The position numbers were made by a program, and so were the translations under genes. DNA of 64,000 nt, from positions 62,001 through 126,000 of the forward strand of contig JADJCP010000004.1 in NCBI GenBank assembly GCA_016703155.1. The letters are read 5' to 3'. Source of the DNA: Hydrogenophilales bacterium. Its GTDB lineage: Bacteria > Pseudomonadota > Gammaproteobacteria > Burkholderiales > Thiobacillaceae. Position 1 is the first letter of the stretch. Every line of letters starts with the position of its first letter. The notes below the pieces were generated by a model that worked only from the letters and a program-made list of their open reading frames with translations, was not told where the DNA came from and searched no databases. Positions 9,538 to 19,001 of the stretch are shown piece by piece.

Positions 9538-11052
9538 ATGAACCGGCTTGCCATTCTGGCATTCGCTCTCGTTTACTTATCTGGCGCCACCTCGGGCGCT
9601 TTGGCTCAAGCTGGGCCACGCTGGGCTAACGAGGTTCTGTATTTTGTCTTGCTGGATCGTTTTGCCGATGGCGATGGCACGAACAATGCGCGTGTCGAGC
9701 GGCGCAATCCGGGCGGCTATCACGGTGGCGACCTCAAAGGCTTGACCGCGCAACTCGACGAGCTGGCCGATCTCGGCATCAGCGCGATCTGGATCAACCC
9801 CGTGCAGAAACAGATGGCCCAGGGGATGTATGCCCAGGCGCCCGGCAAGCTCGGCGTGCCCGATTTCATCCATTGGGGGTTTCACGGTTACTGGATCGAC
9901 GATTTCGAGACCATCGAACCGCAATTCGGGACGCGCGACGACCTGAAGAATTTTGTCGATGCGGCACACGCGCGCGGTATCAAGGTCTTGCTCGATGTGG
10001 TGTACAACCATTCCGGCTATAACTCGCCTTACAAGTCCAGGACGACCCCGGGCGGCGAACCCTGGATGCGGCTGGGCGAGGGCAACTGCGAGGTCGATCC
10101 GGTGACCTGCGCCGTCGGCGGTCTGCCCGATTTCCGAACCGAGGTGCCCGAGGTACGTAAATACCTGCTCGATGCCAATATCGGTCTGGCCAAGTATGCC
10201 GGTGTCGATGGCTTTCGCCTCGACACCTACAAGCACGTCGAAAGCGATTTCTGGCGCGAGCATCGCCAGCGGACACGTGGCGAAATCACCCAGGATTTTT
10301 TTCTTCTGGCCGAACACTGGGGCGGCACGGCCAGTTCGCTCGACGAATTCTTCGCGCGCGATGAAGTGGATGCCGGTTTCGACTTCAGCTTCAAGGGCAG
10401 TTGCGAGGGCTTCGTCATGAATCGCGGTCGGGCCGTGGCCTTCGGGAGTTACCTTGGCAAGCGTCACAAGATCAGGCCGGGTTATGTCGTGGCGCATTAC
10501 CTGTCCAGCCATGACGAGCCGATGTCGCTGGCGAACGTGGGTAAAGACAAGGACAAGTTCCGCATCTGCGTCGCCGTGCAGATGACCTCGCTGGGCATGC
10601 CCGTCATCTACTATGGCGAAGAAGTCGCGCGTGGCGGTAGCGAGTGGCCGCTGAACCGCAACGACATGCCCTGGGGCAAGCGCAACATCCTGCCGGGCAA
10701 GGGTGTCGCCCGCGACGAGGATCTGCGTGACTATTACAAGCGTCTGATTCAACTCCGCAAAGCGCATCCCGCGCTGACGCAGGGCGACTATCAGTTGCTG
10801 ACCGGTCCCCAGGATCCTGGTCTGGCCTATGTCCGGCACGAAGCGCGAAGCAAGGACAGTGTGCTGGTCATCGCCAACCGCGGCGACACACCGCTGACGG
10901 TGGGCCACGTGCTGCCAGCAACCTGGGCCGGCAATGCCATGACCGACATCGAAAACAAGGAGACCGTCGCGCTTACGGACGGTCGATTCGAGCTAACCGT
11001 GACGCCGAAGTCGGCGCGCATTTTCCTGCCGGCTACTAGGAAGGCCTTCTGA
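9538..11052 (+). CDS. Exported GH13 alpha-amylase-family enzyme
   Basis: A 504-aa glycoside hydrolase with a signal peptide (cleavage near ALAQ-AG, residue 24), so periplasmic or secreted. All four GH13 motifs are present: DVVYNH (153-158), GFRLDTYKH with nucleophile Asp229, LLAEHW with acid/base Glu259, and SSHDE with Asp326. It should cut alpha-1,4-glucosidic bonds in starch, glycogen or maltodextrins; pullulanase or cyclodextrinase specificity cannot be excluded. ATG 9538 is preferred because it leads straight into the signal peptide; GGAGA at 9521 is rather distant (12 bases). The stop overlaps the malK start (TGATG), so product generation and import are translationally coupled. Confidence 0.92.
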   Translation: MNRLAILAFALVYLSGATSGALAQAGPRWANEVLYFVLLDRFADGDGTNNARVERRNPGGYHGGDLKGLTAQLDELADLGISAIWINPVQKQMAQGMYAQAPGKLGVPDFIHWGFHGYWIDDFETIEPQFGTRDDLKNFVDAAHARGIKVLLDVVYNHSGYNSPYKSRTTPGGEPWMRLGEGNCEVDPVTCAVGGLPDFRTEVPEVRKYLLDANIGLAKYAGVDGFRLDTYKHVESDFWREHRQRTRGEITQDFFLLAEHWGGTASSLDEFFARDEVDAGFDFSFKGSCEGFVMNRGRAVAFGSYLGKRHKIRPGYVVAHYLSSHDEPMSLANVGKDKDKFRICVAVQMTSLGMPVIYYGEEVARGGSEWPLNRNDMPWGKRNILPGKGVARDEDLRDYYKRLIQLRKAHPALTQGDYQLLTGPQDPGLAYVRHEARSKDSVLVIANRGDTPLTVGHVLPATWAGNAMTDIENKETVALTDGRFELTVTPKSARIFLPATRKAF

Positions 11053-12160
11053 TGGCATCGATCCACTTCGACAACATCAACAAAAGCTATGGCGATGTCT
11101 CGATCATCAAGAACCTGACTTTCGGCGTCAATGACGGCGAGTTCATGGTTTTCGTCGGGCCCAGCGGCTGCGGCAAGTCCACGACGCTGCGCATGATCGC
11201 CGGCCTTGAGACCATTACCAGCGGCGAGTTGTGGATCGGCGATCGCGTGGTCAACGACGTGCACCCCAAGGATCGCGACATCGCCATGGTGTTCCAGAGC
11301 TATGCGCTCTACCCGCACATGAACGTGTTCGACAACATCGCCTTCGGCCTGAAGATCCGGAAGATGCCGCTCGACGATATTCGTCGCAGGGTGAACGAAG
11401 CCGCCACCATCCTCGGTCTGGAATCCCTGCTCGACCGCAAGCCCAAGGCGTTGTCCGGGGGGCAAAGGCAGCGCGTCGCCCTTGGCGGGCCATCGTCCGC
11501 AATCCCTCGGTGTTCCTCTTCGACGAGCCACTGTCGAACCTCGACGCGGAACTGCGCGTGCAGATGCGTTCCGAGATCAGCCAGCTCCAGCGTCGGCTCA
11601 ACACCACTACGGTCTACGTCACACACGACCAGATCGAAGCCATGACCATGGGCCACCGTATTGCCGTCATGCGTGCCTGTACTCCGGATCAGGCCAGCAA
11701 CCTGATGCAGTGCGGCACCCCGATGGAATTGTATGACCAGCCGCAAAACATCTTCACGGCGCGCTTTATCGGTACGCCGCGCATGAACATGCTGCCGGCC
11801 CGGATCAGCGATGACGGCCTGATGGTCGAGTGTTTCGACTTGCGCCTGCCTGTGAGTGGCCAGTTCACCGATGCCGCGCTGCGCATGCGCGGCAAGCCGG
11901 TCTCGCTCGGCATCCGACCCGAGCACATCGGCGTCGCTCACGAGATCGACTGGACGCGGACCTGCACGGTGCGCGGCACCGTCGAACTGCTCGAGCCGCT
12001 GGGCCATGAAGTCATCGTGCACATGCGGCTGAATGGCGAGCCGGTGGTCGGCAGGCTCCGTAGTCACGACAAATTGCCCGTATCCGGCGACGCATTCAGC
12101 ATGGAAATCAATTGCGAAGCGATGCATCTGTTCGATCCGTCGAACGAGCAGCGCCTGTGA
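11052..12160 (+). pseudogene. malK: Maltodextrin ABC transporter ATPase MalK, single-base frameshift
   Basis: The frame from ATG 11052 encodes Walker A GPSGCGKSTT (residues 36-45), the Q-loop and signature LSGGQ, then loses register at about 11486-11490. A different frame continues RAIVRNPSVFLFDEP (Walker B), HDQ and the regulatory C-terminal domain to TGA at 12160. Restoring one C (GGC-CGG-GCC) yields a normal 369-aa MalK. As written, the product stops within the ATPase domain. An unusual segment, MRACTPDQASNLMQCG, replaces the short loop before GTPMELYDQP. If the indel is a sequencing error the gene is intact; if real, the importer needs another ATPase. It powers MalF/MalG in maltose and maltodextrin uptake. 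Confidence 0.88.
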
Positions 12161-12198
12161 TGCAGGTGTTTCATACAAATCAATTCAAGGAGACCGCC

Positions 12199-13425
12199 AT
12201 GAAGTCGCTCGTTACCGGATTGCTCACCTCATTGGCCCTGTCCATGGGCATGCTGTCCACGGCGGCACAGGCGGAGCAACTGAACGTCTGGCACGCCTAT
12301 CGCGGCGGTGAAAAGGCCGCGTTCGAAAAGGTCGTCAAGATGTATGAGGCCAAACAAGCGGGCAAGGGCGTCACGGTGAACACCCTGGCGATTCCATACG
12401 ATGCCTATGCCGACAAGATCAGCGCGGCGGTTCCGCGTGGCAAAGGCCCGGATGTCTTCATCTATGCCCAGGACCGCCTGGGCGGTTGGGTCGAGTCCGG
12501 CAAGACCGTGGAACCCATCGACTTCTTCATCGACAAGCCGACCCGCGAGCAGTTTCGACCCGGCATGGTCGAGGCCATGACCTACAAAGGCTCGGTTTTC
12601 GGCTTGCCGATCAACTACAAGAGCACCACGCTGATTTACAACAAGGCCCTGGTCAAGGCGCCGCCGAAGACCACCACGGAATTGGTCAAGCTTGCCAAGC
12701 AACTCACGCAGAAAGATTCGGGCCGGTATGGTCTGGCCTACTGGTACACCAACTTCTATTTCCATTCCGCCCTGATGAATGCCTTCGGCGGCAAGGTCTT
12801 CGACGCCAGCGGCAAGATGGTGCTGAACTCGAAGGAGAGCATCGCCGCCATCAACCAGATGATAAAGTGGTACAAGAAGGACGGCATCATGCCGCCGGAG
12901 CCGTCTGAAGCGCTCGTGGCCTCACTGTTCAACGAAGGCAAGGCGGCCATGGTGTTCAATGGCCCGTGGTTCATCGGCGAGATCTCGCCGAAGATCGATT
13001 TCGGTCTGGCCATGCTGCCTATCGTCGACGAAGCCGGCAAGAAACCCATGCGTCCCTGGCTGACCATCGAGGGTGCCTATGTCTCGGCGGCCTCGAAGCA
13101 GAAGGAACTCGCCTACGACTTCGCCAAGTTCCTCGCCTCGGAGGAAGCCGGTCTGGTGCTGGCTCTGGAAGGACGGCAACTGCATACCAACAAGCGCATC
13201 TACACCGACAAACGGGTCATCGGCGACCGGATTCTCAAGGCCTTTCACGACCAGTTGAGCAATGCCGAACCGATGCCCAACCGCGCCGAGATGACCATGG
13301 TCTGGTCGCCGGCGACCACGGCGATGAACAAGATCACCAAGGGTAGTTCCACGCCCGAGGCCGCGATCAAGGAAGCCTCGGCAACGATTCAGGACAGCAT
13401 CAACGCGCTCCGCAAAGCGCGCTGA
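12199..13425 (+). CDS. malE: Maltose/maltodextrin-binding periplasmic protein
   Basis: A 408-aa extracellular solute-binding protein (family 1). ATG 12199 follows AAGGAG and leads into a signal peptide ending AAQA-EQ near residue 25. Family features are LNVWHAYRGGEKAAF at the mature start, FIYAQDRLGGW, FGLPINYKSTTLIYNK, AAMVFNGPWFIGEI and the Trp-rich ligand cleft. It captures maltodextrins in the periplasm and delivers them to MalF-MalG. It lies between malK and malF, with short gaps on both sides. Specificity for maltodextrin is inferred from the amylase and MalK context. Confidence 0.92.
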   Translation: MKSLVTGLLTSLALSMGMLSTAAQAEQLNVWHAYRGGEKAAFEKVVKMYEAKQAGKGVTVNTLAIPYDAYADKISAAVPRGKGPDVFIYAQDRLGGWVESGKTVEPIDFFIDKPTREQFRPGMVEAMTYKGSVFGLPINYKSTTLIYNKALVKAPPKTTTELVKLAKQLTQKDSGRYGLAYWYTNFYFHSALMNAFGGKVFDASGKMVLNSKESIAAINQMIKWYKKDGIMPPEPSEALVASLFNEGKAAMVFNGPWFIGEISPKIDFGLAMLPIVDEAGKKPMRPWLTIEGAYVSAASKQKELAYDFAKFLASEEAGLVLALEGRQLHTNKRIYTDKRVIGDRILKAFHDQLSNAEPMPNRAEMTMVWSPATTAMNKITKGSSTPEAAIKEASATIQDSINALRKAR

Positions 13426-13445
13426 ACGCCAGGCCGAGGCGCTCC

Positions 13446-15362
13446 GTGTCCCCCTTCCGCTGGCTGGCTTCCTCATATGTCCTGGGCCTGGGCGTGGCGG
13501 TGGGCATTACGCTCGCGCTTTCCGCCTGGCTGTTCGAGGGGGCCGAGCGCGATCAGCGGGTTCAATACGAGCGACGCCTGGCGCAAGTCGAAGCCAATTC
13601 GCTGGCCGGGGCCCTGGCCTCGGCCGCTCCGGAGCGCATCGCCGGCGTGCTCCAGGCGTGGCAGGCGCGCCACCCGGCGCATGAGTCGGCGATCCTCGTC
13701 GGCGGCATGGAACTGCTTGGCTCGACCAAGCCGGAAGACGCCGCGCCGCGCCGCCTCGGGCGTGAAGAAAAGCCCATCTTCGATCTGGCCAATCTGCTGC
13801 GCGCCGCCCGCGAAACCAATATCGGCGAAGGCGTTGTCCGCAAGAAGCTGGTGAATTTCGACGGCAGCGTCAAGGGCGCGTATGTCGTCACCGTGCCGTA
13901 CCTCGCCAATAACGAATTCGCCGGGGTGCTCCAGGTCCGTATCCGACAGGTCGCCGACAAGCGGTCGGCGCCAAGCAGTCTGGGCGGCGTGCCGTTATGG
14001 CTGCCCGCGCTGCTGGTGGCGGTCGCCCTGGGGGCGCTGTTCCGCGCGCGCAGCGATCTGCGTCTGGATCTGCCGCGCCTGCTGCTGTTCGCGGCGTTTC
14101 TGGCCCTGACGCTGGCGTACCAGTATCAGCGCATGGCGGCCTATGACGCGAGCGATCTTGACGGTGCGCGCCAGGTGGCGAACGCCGTGCGTGAGGCCGT
14201 GCTCAGTTATGGCCTGCCGCCCGAGGGCGCGGCGGCGCCGAGTCCCTGGGATACCGATACCTACTTGCGGCCGCTCGGGGTGGTGCTGGGCGACGGCACA
14301 CTAAATGAATCCGCGCATGGCGCCCTGTTCGCTGAAAAAACACGTTTCTTCGAGCGCAGCCTGTGGGCCGCCGAGGTGCTCGGGCTGGTGATGCTGCTGG
14401 CCTTCCTGTTCGGTTACATGCGCCGGCTGGGCGCTACTTTGCGCGAGCATGCCGATGCGTATGCTTATGTCACACCGGCGATGCTGGGCATGCTGGTCCT
14501 GGTGTTTTTCCCGTTTCTCTACGGCATCACCCTGGCGTTCACCGATACCACGCTGTTCAATGAATCGCTGCCTTTCGCCGAACGCTGGATCGGCTGGGAC
14601 AACTTCGTCACCATTCTGGGCGACTTCAATCTTTACGAGCGCGGCCCCGAAGGTTTGATCTGGAACTACCAGAATTTCTACTGGACCCTCATGGTGACGA
14701 TCGTCTGGACGTTGACCAACGTCGCCATCGGTGTCTCGCTGGGCTTCATCCTGGCGCTCATCCTCAACACCGAAGACCTCAAGGGCAAGGCCATATACCG
14801 AGTCATACTGATCCTGCCCTGGGCTATCCCGAACTACATCACGGCCCTGGTCTGGCGCGGCATGTTCCATCCCCAGTTCGGGGTCATCAACCAGGTCTTG
14901 CAGATGTTCGGCATGGCCCCCGTGGCCTGGTTCGACGGCGTTGTCAGCTCGTTCCTGACGGGGCTGACGACCAACGGCTGGCTGAGTTTTCCGTTCATGA
15001 TGGTGGTCATACTGGGTGCCCTGCAATCGATCCCCAAGGATATGTACGAGGCCGCCGAGGTCGAGGGCGCCACCCGCTGGCAGCGGTTGCGCCACATTAC
15101 CCTGCCGCTGCTCCGGCCGACGCTGATCCCGGCCATCGTGCTTTCGGTGGTGTGGACCTTCAACATGTTCAACATCATCTTCCTGGTATCCGGCGGCGAG
15201 CCGGCCGGCGCCAACGAGATCCTGATCACCAAGGCCTACAAGATCGCCTTCGAGAATTATCAGTACGCCTACGCCGCCGCCTATTCGACGGTGATCTTTG
15301 TCATCCTGCTGGTCTATGGCGTGTTCCAGACGCGCGTGACCAAGGCCACGGAGTCTTTCTGA
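13446..15362 (+). CDS. malF: Maltodextrin permease MalF with extra N-terminal sensor-like half
   Basis: A 638-aa inner-membrane permease. Residues 335-638 are a normal MalF core: six helices and the EAA loop EAAEVEGATRWQRLRH (535-550) that contacts MalK. The first 330 residues are extra. They comprise a helix at 9-29, a soluble stretch of about 150 residues facing the periplasm, two helices (about 183-200 and 210-227), a second loop and a helix at 306-325. That layout resembles single-Cache/PAS-like periplasmic sensor modules rather than the small P2 loop of E. coli MalF. The start is GTG 13446, 20 bases after malE. The stop is one base from the malG ATG. Confidence 0.9.
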   Translation: MSPFRWLASSYVLGLGVAVGITLALSAWLFEGAERDQRVQYERRLAQVEANSLAGALASAAPERIAGVLQAWQARHPAHESAILVGGMELLGSTKPEDAAPRRLGREEKPIFDLANLLRAARETNIGEGVVRKKLVNFDGSVKGAYVVTVPYLANNEFAGVLQVRIRQVADKRSAPSSLGGVPLWLPALLVAVALGALFRARSDLRLDLPRLLLFAAFLALTLAYQYQRMAAYDASDLDGARQVANAVREAVLSYGLPPEGAAAPSPWDTDTYLRPLGVVLGDGTLNESAHGALFAEKTRFFERSLWAAEVLGLVMLLAFLFGYMRRLGATLREHADAYAYVTPAMLGMLVLVFFPFLYGITLAFTDTTLFNESLPFAERWIGWDNFVTILGDFNLYERGPEGLIWNYQNFYWTLMVTIVWTLTNVAIGVSLGFILALILNTEDLKGKAIYRVILILPWAIPNYITALVWRGMFHPQFGVINQVLQMFGMAPVAWFDGVVSSFLTGLTTNGWLSFPFMMVVILGALQSIPKDMYEAAEVEGATRWQRLRHITLPLLRPTLIPAIVLSVVWTFNMFNIIFLVSGGEPAGANEILITKAYKIAFENYQYAYAAAYSTVIFVILLVYGVFQTRVTKATESF

Positions 15363-15363
15363 C

Positions 15364-16236
15364 ATGGCGAAGAAAAAAGCGAACAACCATCTTCTTCTGC
15401 ACACAGCGCTGATCTCGTTCACCCTGCTGTCGATGTATCCGGTGTTTTGGGTGCTCGCCCTGGCCTTTTCGGGACAGCAGAGCGTCGGCATCATCGACCT
15501 GCCGATGGACCCGACCCTCATGGAGCGGGCGCGGGCCATCGTGCCGATTCCAGAACACTTCTCGGTGGCCAATTTCGTCGGTGTCTGGACCGAACAGTCG
15601 TTCGGTACCTGGTTATGGAACAGCGCCGTCGTTTCCCTGATGACCACGGTGCTGGGCGTGTTCCTGGCCTGTACGGCGGCCTATGCGTTTTCGCGTTTCC
15701 GGTTTCCCGGACGTAACGCCGGGATGCTGACCTTCCTGGTGTCGCAGATGTTCCCGGGAACGTTGATGCTGATTCCGCTGTTCATCATCATCGTCAAATG
15801 GCTCGGACTGGGTAATACCTATTTCGGCTTGGTGATCGTCTACGCCACCACCGCCATTCCCTTCTGCGTCTGGATGCTGAAGGGCTACTTCGACACCATC
15901 CCGGTCGATATCGAGGAGTCGGCGCGCATCGACGGCGCATCGCCGCAAACGATCTTCTTCCGCATCATCCTGCCACTGGCGACACCGGCAATCGCGATTA
16001 CGGCGCTGTTTTCCTTCATGACCGCCTGGAATGAATTCATTCTGGCATCTATATTCATGGAGGCGGAGAGCAATTACACCGCGCCTGTCGGGTTGCGCTT
16101 TTTTGTCGGCGGGTTTTCCTCCCAATGGGGTTATTTCGCGGCGGGCTCGGTCATAGTGTCCCTGCCGGTCGTGCTGTTGTTTTTGTACTTGCAGAAGTAT
16201 TTAATTTCAGGATTGACGGCGGGTAGCGTGAAGTAG
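15364..16236 (+). CDS. malG: Maltodextrin permease MalG
   Basis: A 290-aa inner-membrane permease, partner of MalF. It has about six hydrophobic helices, the EAA loop EESARIDGASPQTIFFRI and the typical C-terminal LQKYLISGLTAGSVK ending. The N-terminal block TLLSMYPVFWVLALAFS and a segment with SVANFVGVW are characteristic of MalG. It is one base downstream of malF, so strictly co-translated. Length is within the normal MalG range (about 290-296). Confidence 0.94.
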   Translation: MAKKKANNHLLLHTALISFTLLSMYPVFWVLALAFSGQQSVGIIDLPMDPTLMERARAIVPIPEHFSVANFVGVWTEQSFGTWLWNSAVVSLMTTVLGVFLACTAAYAFSRFRFPGRNAGMLTFLVSQMFPGTLMLIPLFIIIVKWLGLGNTYFGLVIVYATTAIPFCVWMLKGYFDTIPVDIEESARIDGASPQTIFFRIILPLATPAIAITALFSFMTAWNEFILASIFMEAESNYTAPVGLRFFVGGFSSQWGYFAAGSVIVSLPVVLLFLYLQKYLISGLTAGSVK

Positions 16237-16281
16237 ACTATCCAAAGCGGAGCATGCTAGGAAACCTAACGAGGAGAAGCT

Positions 16282-17067
16282 ATGAAAAACAAGCGATTAC
16301 TGATTACGCTGGCTATTGCATCTACCCTGGCTCTTGGCATGTCCGCGGCCCATGCAGTGGACTTCACGGATCCCAAGGGGGACGACAACGGCCCCGGCAA
16401 CTACACCTACCCCACCGATGGCGTTTACAAAGCAGGCTCGTTTGATCTTGCGAAGCTGTCCGTCACCAAGAATGGCAACCAGCTGGATTTCGCGGTCGAA
16501 ACCAACAGCCGGCTGGAAGACCCCTGGGGGATGGGCGTGGGCTTCGCGGTGCAGATGGTCTATGTCTTCGTGAAGAACAAGGAGGGCGGCAATGCCGAAG
16601 TTCCCCCGGGGCTGAACGTGCAATTCGCCCCAGGTCATGAGTGGAACAAGGCGGTCATTCTGTCTCCCCAGAAGAAGGGCCGCGTACTCGGCGAGGTCAC
16701 CAGCAAGGCAGGCAAACTGGCCGGCGACATTCTCGTGCCCAATAGCACCAAGGGTAGCAATCGTTCGATCAAGGGCAGCGTGCCGCTCGCCGATCTGGGC
16801 GGTGACGGCAATCCCGATGCCTGGAGCTATCAGGTCGTGATGCAGTCGAACGAAGGTTTTCCGGACACCGATTCCCTCCTGGCGCGCAAGGTCAACGAAT
16901 ACGAGGGCCAGCACCGCTGGGGTGGTGGTCACGACGGCAATTGCGACCCGCACGTCATGGACGTGCTCGAGTCCGCCAGCGCGACGCAGAAGCAGCAGTT
17001 GGCCTATGAATGTGGTCCGAATGGCGAGTCCGTCAAGAAGGCCACGCTGCAGATGTTCAAGAAATAA
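16282..17067 (+). CDS. Stand-alone glucodextranase C-terminal-like secreted protein
   Basis: A 261-aa protein with GAGGAG before the ATG and a signal peptide ending AAHA-VD. The mature protein begins DFTDPKGDDNGPGNYTYPTD, then SFDLAKLSV and LEDPWGMGVGF. This is the motif series of the domain at the C-terminus of glucodextranases and some amylopullulanases (Glucodextran_C / DOMON-like, thought to bind carbohydrate or the cell surface). No catalytic domain is attached. A Cys pair and several His residues (HRWGGGHDGNCDPH) lie near the C-terminus. Placed between MalG and the outer-membrane barrel, it is a good candidate for a periplasmic or surface glycan-binding helper. That role is inferred from position. 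Confidence 0.78.
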   Translation: MKNKRLLITLAIASTLALGMSAAHAVDFTDPKGDDNGPGNYTYPTDGVYKAGSFDLAKLSVTKNGNQLDFAVETNSRLEDPWGMGVGFAVQMVYVFVKNKEGGNAEVPPGLNVQFAPGHEWNKAVILSPQKKGRVLGEVTSKAGKLAGDILVPNSTKGSNRSIKGSVPLADLGGDGNPDAWSYQVVMQSNEGFPDTDSLLARKVNEYEGQHRWGGGHDGNCDPHVMDVLESASATQKQQLAYECGPNGESVKKATLQMFKK

Positions 17068-17088
17068 TCGATCGAACGGACAATCATC

Positions 17089-18864
17089 ATGAAAACACTA
17101 CACGTGAAACCCTTGGTCGCCGCTGTTGGATTGGCACTCAGCGCACCTGCCGCGATGGCCGTCAACCTGGACTTCAGTGGCTCCAACATTTACATGAAAT
17201 TCCTGGATGGCGATCAGAAGATCGCCGCGCAGGGGAGCGGGGATACCGCAACGGGTGCCGATCAGGGCCAGTGGACGGAGATGGAACTGCGCATCAAGGC
17301 GGTCATTTCACCGAAGGTCGAGGCAGGCGCGCGTATCCAGAGCCGCAGTTCGGCGGCTTACTGGTCGGAATTCGGCGGCTTCGGGCTTGAAGGCAGTGTC
17401 GACAACAACGTCAACAAGCAGATATTCATGAAGTTGCGCGGCGCCTATGTCCAGGTTACTCCCGGGTACAACTGGCTCAACATGGCCCGCATCGGCTCCA
17501 GCGACTGGGGCATGTTCGATCCGTTTACCGTCGGCAAAGTGCGCTACATCGACCGCGACAACTACAACGGTCTCTACTTTAGAGGCCCGGTAGCCAAGGG
17601 CAGTTGGGAAGTCGCGCGTGTCTCGTTGCCGGAGTATCTGCAAACCAACTACGGCCAAGGCCCCACCTGTTGCAGCACCGATGACACCCGGACGCAAGAG
17701 GCGACCTGGATCGGTCAGTTGACGATGCCGGTCGGTCCGGCCCGCCTCGCGGCGAGCGCCCAGATCACCGAAGACCATGTCAAAGCGACGGATGCAAATT
17801 TATTCGACGGCCAGGATGTCAACACCTTCGCCAAGAACAACGTCTACATGCTGAAGGCGGAAGGCAACGTCATGGACGGCCTCGAGTTGAAGGGTGCGTA
17901 CTATCGCTCGGAATTCGAGACGGATGCCTTCTTCGACCAGTCCTGGATCAACTCGCCCAAGGACAGCATCGACGACAATGCCTTCAAGGTCGACGTTGCC
18001 TGGAGTCCCGCCAGCGTAAATGGCCTGTCCATCGCCTACCAATACTTCAATATCGGTGAGGGTTTCTACAGCAACACCGCCGCGCGCACGGAGTCCGATG
18101 TACTCCTGACCGAGGGTTCCGAGGCGGCTTGGTATGGCTGGGGTGATCCGAAGTGGAACGGTGGCGCCTATTCAGACTACACCCAGGTTGCCGCCACGCC
18201 CAAGAAGGTTGTCACGCCGGCGTATGGCTACACCACGGCCATGGGCAATGGTCTGACCGACAACGACTTCAAGGATTTCAACGAAGCGCCTTCGGAGTCG
18301 ATTCTGGGTTGGAAGGGTCACACCGTACTCGTCAACTACGATGCCTTCAACGTGCCGATGTCCGCCGAGTATTCGCGCATCGAATACAACAACAACTGGC
18401 AGAACTACACCGGGCCGTTGAATCATTTCTATCCGGCGAATCAGGACCGTACGACCGACATCTTCGTGTTCAAGGCCTCGCATAATTTCAATGTCGCCGG
18501 TGGCCTGGATGCCTCCTTCAAGTACAAGTGGGTGAAGGACAACGATGATGTCAGCAAGGCGACGTCCGCGGACGATGCCGAGTCCAAGGACAGCGGCTTC
18601 AGTTTCACCTTGGGCAAGCAACTGCATAACGATCTGTATGGCAGCGTTTCCTATGGTCATTACAGTCGCGATATCAGTGCCGCTGGCGTCGACTATGACA
18701 ACGAGAAGGACATCTGGAGCCTGAAGTTCAACTACAGCCTCGCCGGGTTTGAAACGGGTCTGCTGGCCCAATGGATCGATGGCGAAGGCGACCCGTTGCG
18801 TACCGGCACGAAGACCGATATTGAGCAATATCGCCTGAAGGCAACGGTGCAGGCCGTCTTCTAA
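17089..18864 (+). CDS. Large outer-membrane beta-barrel, probable maltodextrin porin
   Basis: A 591-aa protein with a signal peptide ending PAAMA-VN. It has alternating aromatic/hydrophobic strands throughout, many Gly-Tyr and Asn-rich turns, and a terminal Phe (KATVQAVF) of the kind recognised by the Bam machinery. These features mark an outer-membrane barrel, here long enough for 16-18 strands or more. I cannot assign it to LamB by motif. It lies 22 bases after the glucodextranase-like gene and immediately before a terminator, so it ends the import operon and presumably admits maltodextrins to the periplasm. Substrate is inferred from context. Confidence 0.75.
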   Translation: MKTLHVKPLVAAVGLALSAPAAMAVNLDFSGSNIYMKFLDGDQKIAAQGSGDTATGADQGQWTEMELRIKAVISPKVEAGARIQSRSSAAYWSEFGGFGLEGSVDNNVNKQIFMKLRGAYVQVTPGYNWLNMARIGSSDWGMFDPFTVGKVRYIDRDNYNGLYFRGPVAKGSWEVARVSLPEYLQTNYGQGPTCCSTDDTRTQEATWIGQLTMPVGPARLAASAQITEDHVKATDANLFDGQDVNTFAKNNVYMLKAEGNVMDGLELKGAYYRSEFETDAFFDQSWINSPKDSIDDNAFKVDVAWSPASVNGLSIAYQYFNIGEGFYSNTAARTESDVLLTEGSEAAWYGWGDPKWNGGAYSDYTQVAATPKKVVTPAYGYTTAMGNGLTDNDFKDFNEAPSESILGWKGHTVLVNYDAFNVPMSAEYSRIEYNNNWQNYTGPLNHFYPANQDRTTDIFVFKASHNFNVAGGLDASFKYKWVKDNDDVSKATSADDAESKDSGFSFTLGKQLHNDLYGSVSYGHYSRDISAAGVDYDNEKDIWSLKFNYSLAGFETGLLAQWIDGEGDPLRTGTKTDIEQYRLKATVQAVF

Positions 18865-18889
18865 TCGGCTGATTCGCGGGGCCGCACTG

Positions 18890-18925
18890 GCAAGCCCTCC
18901 CGAAACGGAGGGCTTTGCTTTTTTA
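18890..18925 (+). terminator. Rho-independent terminator of the maltodextrin operon
   Basis: CAAGCCCTCC pairs with GGAGGGCTTTG across a CGAAAC loop and is followed by six T residues, 26 bases after the barrel gene stop. Confidence 0.92.
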
Positions 18926-19001
18926 TCTCACGCCACCAGCCACGCGGTAAAACCGCAAGTGCTATGAGAGTTGACTACTCAATGACCGTGCGGGGTAAAC
19001 A

